Source: Deltaproteobacteria bacterium (GTDB lineage Bacteria; Desulfobacterota; SM23-61). Taken from it: a stretch of DNA of 9,075 nt. The notes beneath the pieces are model-generated. The model saw nothing but the letters and a program-made list of their open reading frames with translations, searched no databases and had not been told where the DNA came from. Location of the stretch: positions 1-9,075 of the forward strand of contig JAPLIW010000640.1 of NCBI GenBank assembly GCA_026388915.1. The letters run 5' to 3'. This document shows positions 5,891 to 9,075 of the stretch, piece by piece (the stretch's first letter is position 1; each line of letters opens with the position of its first letter). A program made the position numbers and the translations under genes.

Positions 5891-6628
5891 ATGGCCTTAT
5901 TGGACATTCAATCGGTCACCAAACGTTTCGGCGGGCTCACCGCCATTCACGATGTGAGCCTCCAGATCAACCAGGGCGAAATCATGGGATTGATCGGGCC
6001 CAACGGGGCCGGCAAAACAACCCTCTTCAACCTGGTCTCGGGCTTCTATCCCGTGGACAGCGGGGAGGTTCTCTTTCAGAACCAGAAGATCACCAACCGC
6101 CCCCCCTATGAGTGCTGCCGCCTGGGCATCGGGAGGACGTTCCAGACCGTGAAGACCTTCGCCAAGCATGATGTTCTCTACAACGTGACGGTCGCGGCCC
6201 TTCCCCGGATGAAGGGGGTGAAAGAAGCCCAGGAGTCGGCTCTGGAGATTCTATCCTTTGTGGGCCTGGCGGGGAAAAAGGACCATCTGGGGGGCGCCCT
6301 CACGCTGGCGGACCGCAAGCGGCTGGAGATCGCCAAGGCCCTGGCCACCAAACCAAAGCTCCTCCTGCTGGACGAGGCCATGGCCGGGCTGAATCCCGCG
6401 GAAGTGGAAGAAGCCCTCCTGCTCATCCGGAAAATTCGCGAGAAGGGGATCACCATTTTTCTCATCGAACACGTCATGCAGGTCATCATGAACCTCTCCG
6501 ACCGGATCGCCATCATCCATTACGGCGAAAAGATCTCCGAGGGGCCTCCGCATGAAGTCGCTAAGGATAAGAAGGTCATCGAAGCCTACTTGGGAAAGGA
6601 ATATGTTTTCCGGGAAGAACAGAGCTAA
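5891..6628 (+). CDS. livG: LivG-like branched-chain-amino-acid-type ABC transporter ATPase
   Basis: This 245-residue ATP-binding subunit powers import through a LivH/LivM-type membrane pair on the cytoplasmic side. Seen motifs: Walker A GPNGAGKTT at 36-44, the Q-loop at Q85 (GRTFQTVKTF, a LivG-type sequence), Walker B LLLLDEAMAGL with D161-E162, the switch His H194 (LIEHVMQVI), and a family-type C-terminal EAYLG. The ABC signature is unusual: LTLADRKRLEIAKAL replaces the common LSYGQQRRLEIARAL, so the canonical G-Q pair is missing; I believe this variant occurs in some LivG-type subgroups. AGGATGG lies ten bases before the ATG. The gene sits ahead of the binding protein instead of after the permeases. 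LivF would be the expected second ATPase and is not in the window. Confidence 0.92.
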   Translation: MALLDIQSVTKRFGGLTAIHDVSLQINQGEIMGLIGPNGAGKTTLFNLVSGFYPVDSGEVLFQNQKITNRPPYECCRLGIGRTFQTVKTFAKHDVLYNVTVAALPRMKGVKEAQESALEILSFVGLAGKKDHLGGALTLADRKRLEIAKALATKPKLLLLDEAMAGLNPAEVEEALLLIRKIREKGITIFLIEHVMQVIMNLSDRIAIIHYGEKISEGPPHEVAKDKKVIEAYLGKEYVFREEQS

Positions 6629-6931
6629 CTGCGGCAGAGATGCAAGTGAAAAAAGCGTCTTCCTAATGAGTTCATTGTAGTATAAACGTCATTGGTTTGA
6701 GGATCTTTCCTTTTAAAAAACTTGAACTGGACTCCGGCTTTCGCCGGAGAGACGAATATAAGAAACGGATGGTTCTTTTCTGTCATTCCGGCGGAAGCCG
6801 GAATCCAGGAGGATCAAAAGATGAACTCGATGTCTGGATGATTATGGTCTCATTAATAAGTGCGCTTGTGTGTATTTAAGTGCCTCAAGGTTGAAGGCTT
6901 TCTTAACAACCAAGAATAAGGAGGGTGCAAG
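6629..6931. other. Intergenic region before the binding-protein gene, 303 bp
   Basis: This gap contains the REP-like pair at 6727-6808 and otherwise AT-rich sequence. TATAAA occurs at 6681-6686 but without a good -35 at proper spacing. The short frame across 6697-6879 translates the palindromes themselves and is not a gene. The binding-protein gene has its own strong AAGGAGGG site at 6918-6925. Confidence 0.6.
6727..6808. repeat. REP-like palindrome pair (outward-facing units)
   Basis: The first unit runs from CTGGACTCC through the hairpin CCGGC-TTTC-GCCGG to GACG at 6754. The second runs from GTCATTCCGGC at 6782 to GGAATCCAG at 6808. Here the CCAG ends lie outside and the GTCA/GACG ends face inwards, the reverse of the order at 2592-2671 and 5686-5805. 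It is the same repeat family by sequence, in a different pairing. Confidence 0.7.
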
Positions 6932-8170
6932 ATGAAAAACAGTTGGGTGACAAAGGTTGGTTTATTAGCCGGTATTTTCCTTTTCCTGTTGGCCGGACCG
7001 GCCGGCGCTCAGGACATCAAGATCGGGGTGATCCAGCCGCTGAGCGGCCCCATGGCGCTGCTGGGAAAGTACAGCCTGGAAGGCTCTGAAGTGGCCAGGC
7101 TGGAGGTAAATTCGAAGGGAGGGGTTCTCGGCAAGAAGGTGGAGTTCATCATCGTCGATGCGCCCGATGCCAAAGCAGCGGCGGCCATGGCCGAAAAGCT
7201 CTGCACCGTGGACAAGGTGAAGATCATCATGGGGACTTATTCCAGCTCCCTCTCCTACACGGCCACGAACGTGGCCGACAAATATGGCGTGGTGTACTGG
7301 GAACTGGGGGCCATTTCCGACGACATCACCGCCCGAGGTTTCAAATACGTTTTCCGCACCTGTCCGGCGGCTTCCACCTACAGCTACTCGGCTCTGAAGT
7401 GCATGTCCGAATACCTGGCCCCGAAAATGGGAAAGAAGCCCGATCAGGTCAAATTGGGCCTGGTCTTCGAAGATTCCCTGTTTGGAACCACCCAGGCGAA
7501 ATACGGATATGAAGCCGCCAAGAAATACGGGATGATCGTAGTGGCCAACATCCCCTACAACGCCAAGTCCACCGACCTGACCCCGGTCATCCTCCGCCTG
7601 AAAGCGGCCAAACCGGATTTCCTGCTCTACCCCGGGTACTTTACCGACCAGGTCCTTTTCGTCCGCCAGTCCAAAGAACTGGGTTTTGACTATAAAATCG
7701 CCCTCACCACCGGAGGTTCGGGGCTGAAGGACTTCGGCAAAGCGCTCGGTGATGATGTGGAGGGGGTAGGCCTTGTGGGATTCACCTCCATGGATGTGAA
7801 CCCGAAATTCGCCAAAGGAGTAAAAGAATTCGCCGCCCTTCACATCAAGCTCCTCGGAAGGGAGGCCGACGGCCCCTACCCGTTGATGAATTACATGGGG
7901 ACCAAGGTACTCTTCCAGGCTATCCAGAAGGGAGGGGCCGTCGAACCCGAAGCGGTCCGCAAAGGGGCCCTGTCCATCGATATTCCTCCCGAGGGAACGG
8001 AGACCGGGGGAGGAGTGAAGTTTGATCCCAAGACCGGGCAGAACCTGAGGGCCATTACCCCCGTCGCCCAATGGCAGAACCAGCAGATGCCCACGGTATG
8101 GCCCGAAAAGGCGGCCATCGCCAAAATGATCTTCCCCCTGCCCACCTGGGCGGAACGGAAGAAAAAATAA
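6932..8170 (+). CDS. Periplasmic amino-acid-type ABC substrate-binding protein (Peripla_BP_6 family)
   Basis: This 412-residue LivK-like protein captures the substrate in the periplasm and delivers it to the LivH/LivM-type permease. Residues 1-26 form a Sec signal peptide: Lys at 2 and 8, a hydrophobic core LLAGIFLFLLAG, and a probable cut after GPAGA26 before QDIKIGV. No lipobox Cys is present, so it should be soluble. The mature start IKIGVIQPLSGPMALLG is the family hallmark, and GTYSSSLSYTATNVADKYGV (101-120) matches the ligand-contacting Ser-rich loop. C144 and C157 could form a disulfide. AAGGAGGG sits six bases before the ATG, a strong site consistent with high expression. Placed between LivG-like and LivH-like genes. 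Specificity is not readable: leucine-type amino acids, amides, urea or aromatic acids are all known in this family. Confidence 0.93.
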   Translation: MKNSWVTKVGLLAGIFLFLLAGPAGAQDIKIGVIQPLSGPMALLGKYSLEGSEVARLEVNSKGGVLGKKVEFIIVDAPDAKAAAAMAEKLCTVDKVKIIMGTYSSSLSYTATNVADKYGVVYWELGAISDDITARGFKYVFRTCPAASTYSYSALKCMSEYLAPKMGKKPDQVKLGLVFEDSLFGTTQAKYGYEAAKKYGMIVVANIPYNAKSTDLTPVILRLKAAKPDFLLYPGYFTDQVLFVRQSKELGFDYKIALTTGGSGLKDFGKALGDDVEGVGLVGFTSMDVNPKFAKGVKEFAALHIKLLGREADGPYPLMNYMGTKVLFQAIQKGGAVEPEAVRKGALSIDIPPEGTETGGGVKFDPKTGQNLRAITPVAQWQNQQMPTVWPEKAAIAKMIFPLPTWAERKKK

Positions 8171-8219
8171 GGTTTTCCGGGTTACGAATTTCGGGTTTCG
8201 GGTTTAAATTTGCGGGTTG
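8171..8219. repeat. Degenerate GGGTTTCGGGTTT-type short-period repeat
   Basis: Directly after the binding-protein stop the sequence runs through variants of GGGTTTCG/GGGTTACGAATTTC/GGGTTTAAATTTGC. It resembles the TTTCG-rich blocks in the other gaps. It leads straight into the perfect palindrome at 8221-8244. Confidence 0.5.
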
Positions 8220-8220
8220 T

Positions 8221-8244
8221 AGGGGCACGCTGCAGCGTGCCCCT
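8221..8244. repeat. Perfect 24-bp palindrome between binding-protein and permease genes
   Basis: The half-site AGGGGCACGCTG is followed without spacer by its exact reverse complement. In RNA it would form a strong hairpin, with a few central bases as the loop. No T-run follows, so complete termination is not expected. It lies 51 bases after the binding-protein stop and 61 bases before the permease ATG. I recall this GGGGCACGCTGC core as a common intergenic repeat in environmental bacterial genomes. Confidence 0.75.
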
Positions 8245-8305
8245 CCTCAAAAAGGGCAATATTTTATCTTCGTCCGGGAAAAAGTATCTTTAAGAGAACA
8301 AGCCT

Positions 8306-9075
8306 ATGTTGATCATCATCGGACAATCCCTCATCAGCGGGCTCCTCATGGGGGGGATTTACGCCCTGGTGAGCATCGGCCTCACCCTGATTTTCGGGGT
8401 CATGAACGTGGTCAATTTCGCCCACGGCGAATTCCTCATGCTCGCCATGTACCTCACCTTCTGGGTCTTCCATTATTTCCAGATTGACCCCTATGTTTCC
8501 ATTTTGATAGTAACCCCCGCCCTCTTTCTCATCGGGGTCGTCACTCAGAAGTACCTGATCCAGCACCTGATCCAGGCGGAGCATTACACCCAGATCTTCG
8601 CCACCGTGGGCCTGTCCACCATCATGGCCAATGCCGCCCTGTTCTTCTGGAAAGCCGATTATCGGATGGTCAAGACCCCTTACATGTCATCCACTTTGAC
8701 CTTCAGCGACCTGGTGGTCAGCTATCCCCGGCTGATCTCCTTCCTGGTGGCCATCGGCATCACCGTTCTCCTCTTTCTCTTCCTGAAGCATACCTATCTC
8801 GGCCGGGCCATCCGCGCCACCTCCCAGGATATCACCGGGGCCAAGCTCATGGGGGTGAACATCAACCGGGTGTACATCTTCACCTTCGGGTTGGGCTCGG
8901 CCTGCGTGGGGGTTGCGGGAGCCCTGCTCATGCCCATCTACTATGCCTTCCCTACCGTGGGGCTTCACTTTGTCCTCACCGCCTTCGTGGTCGTCGTCCT
9001 GGGGGGCATGGGGAATATCACCGGGGCTCTTTTCGGGGGGCTGGTCATCGGGGTCGTGGAGGCCTTCAGCGGCTT
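8306..9075 (+). CDS. livH: LivH-like branched-chain-amino-acid-type ABC permease, 5' 256 codons (3' end off window)
   Basis: This is an inner-membrane permease subunit that pairs with a LivM-type partner to form the import channel. The visible 256 residues are strongly hydrophobic with about seven membrane segments. Hallmarks: SGLLMGGIYALVSIGLTLIF at 11-30, then NVVNFAHGEFLML at 34-46, the cytoplasmic coupling loop GRAIRATSQDITGAKLMGVN at 166-185, and GGMGNITGALFGG at 233-245. Relatives are about 290-300 residues, so some 35-45 residues lie beyond the right edge. The start at 8306 has only a weak site (AAGAGA, eight bases upstream), in contrast to the strong one of the binding protein. LivM and LivF genes are expected next. 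Confidence 0.93.
   Translation, partial: MLIIIGQSLISGLLMGGIYALVSIGLTLIFGVMNVVNFAHGEFLMLAMYLTFWVFHYFQIDPYVSILIVTPALFLIGVVTQKYLIQHLIQAEHYTQIFATVGLSTIMANAALFFWKADYRMVKTPYMSSTLTFSDLVVSYPRLISFLVAIGITVLLFLFLKHTYLGRAIRATSQDITGAKLMGVNINRVYIFTFGLGSACVGVAGALLMPIYYAFPTVGLHFVLTAFVVVVLGGMGNITGALFGGLVIGVVEAFSG

Noticed and set aside
2592..6808. CRISPR-like reading of the recurring palindromes
   Set aside because: Copies are kilobases apart, diverged, in pairs and without regular spacers; no cas gene is present.
6697..6879. 60-codon open frame on the plus strand
   Set aside because: LDSGFRRRDE and CHSGGSRNPG are translations of the REP-like palindromes, a frequent source of spurious small proteins.
6965..8071. 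368-codon open frame on the minus strand
   Set aside because: It is antisense to the periplasmic binding protein, which has a signal peptide, strong ribosome site and family motifs; this is a GC-rich shadow frame.

Overview
The window looks like a chromosomal segment of a GC-rich anaerobe-type bacterium. I favour a Desulfobacterota (former Deltaproteobacteria) genome or metagenome bin. The reasons are the branched-chain-amino-acid (HAAT) type ABC transporter genes, the short stand-alone Lrp/AsnC ligand-binding protein, and AT-rich gaps packed with palindromic and short-period repeats. This assignment is inference; there is no rRNA or marker gene here.

Layout. Positions 1-711 (minus strand) carry the N-terminal half of a metallo-beta-lactamase/beta-CASP RNA-exonuclease-like protein. 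It is divergent from everything else and has a good promoter at 755-783. A 417-bp divergent gap (712-1128) holds this promoter, a candidate plus-strand promoter with an inverted repeat, a tandem 7-mer, and a possible remnant of a calcium-binding-repeat gene. All further genes are on the plus strand: a zinc-dependent medium-chain dehydrogenase (1129-2136), a stand-alone Lrp/AsnC RAM-domain protein (2158-2400), a repeat-rich gap, a class III PLP aminotransferase (2887-4197), an M20 amidohydrolase (4240-5529), another repeat-rich gap, a LivG-like ATPase (5891-6628), a third repeat-rich gap, a periplasmic amino-acid-type binding protein (6932-8170), a gap with a perfect 24-bp palindrome, and a LivH-like permease cut by the window end (8306-9075).

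How it may work together (inference). The binding protein, permease and ATPase would import an amino acid or related compound; LivM and LivF partners are expected beyond the right edge. The M20 enzyme could remove an N-acyl or similar amide group, the aminotransferase could take off the amino group, and the dehydrogenase could act on a resulting alcohol or carbonyl, or on a hydroxy-amino acid. The small RAM protein could sense an amino acid. The substrate cannot be read from the sequence.

I see no defence system, CRISPR array, transposase, tRNA or rRNA. The most unusual material is non-coding: three REP-like paired palindromes, one G/C-tract palindrome, one perfect palindrome, several families of short AT-rich repeats, and the decayed coding fragment near 871-1053.
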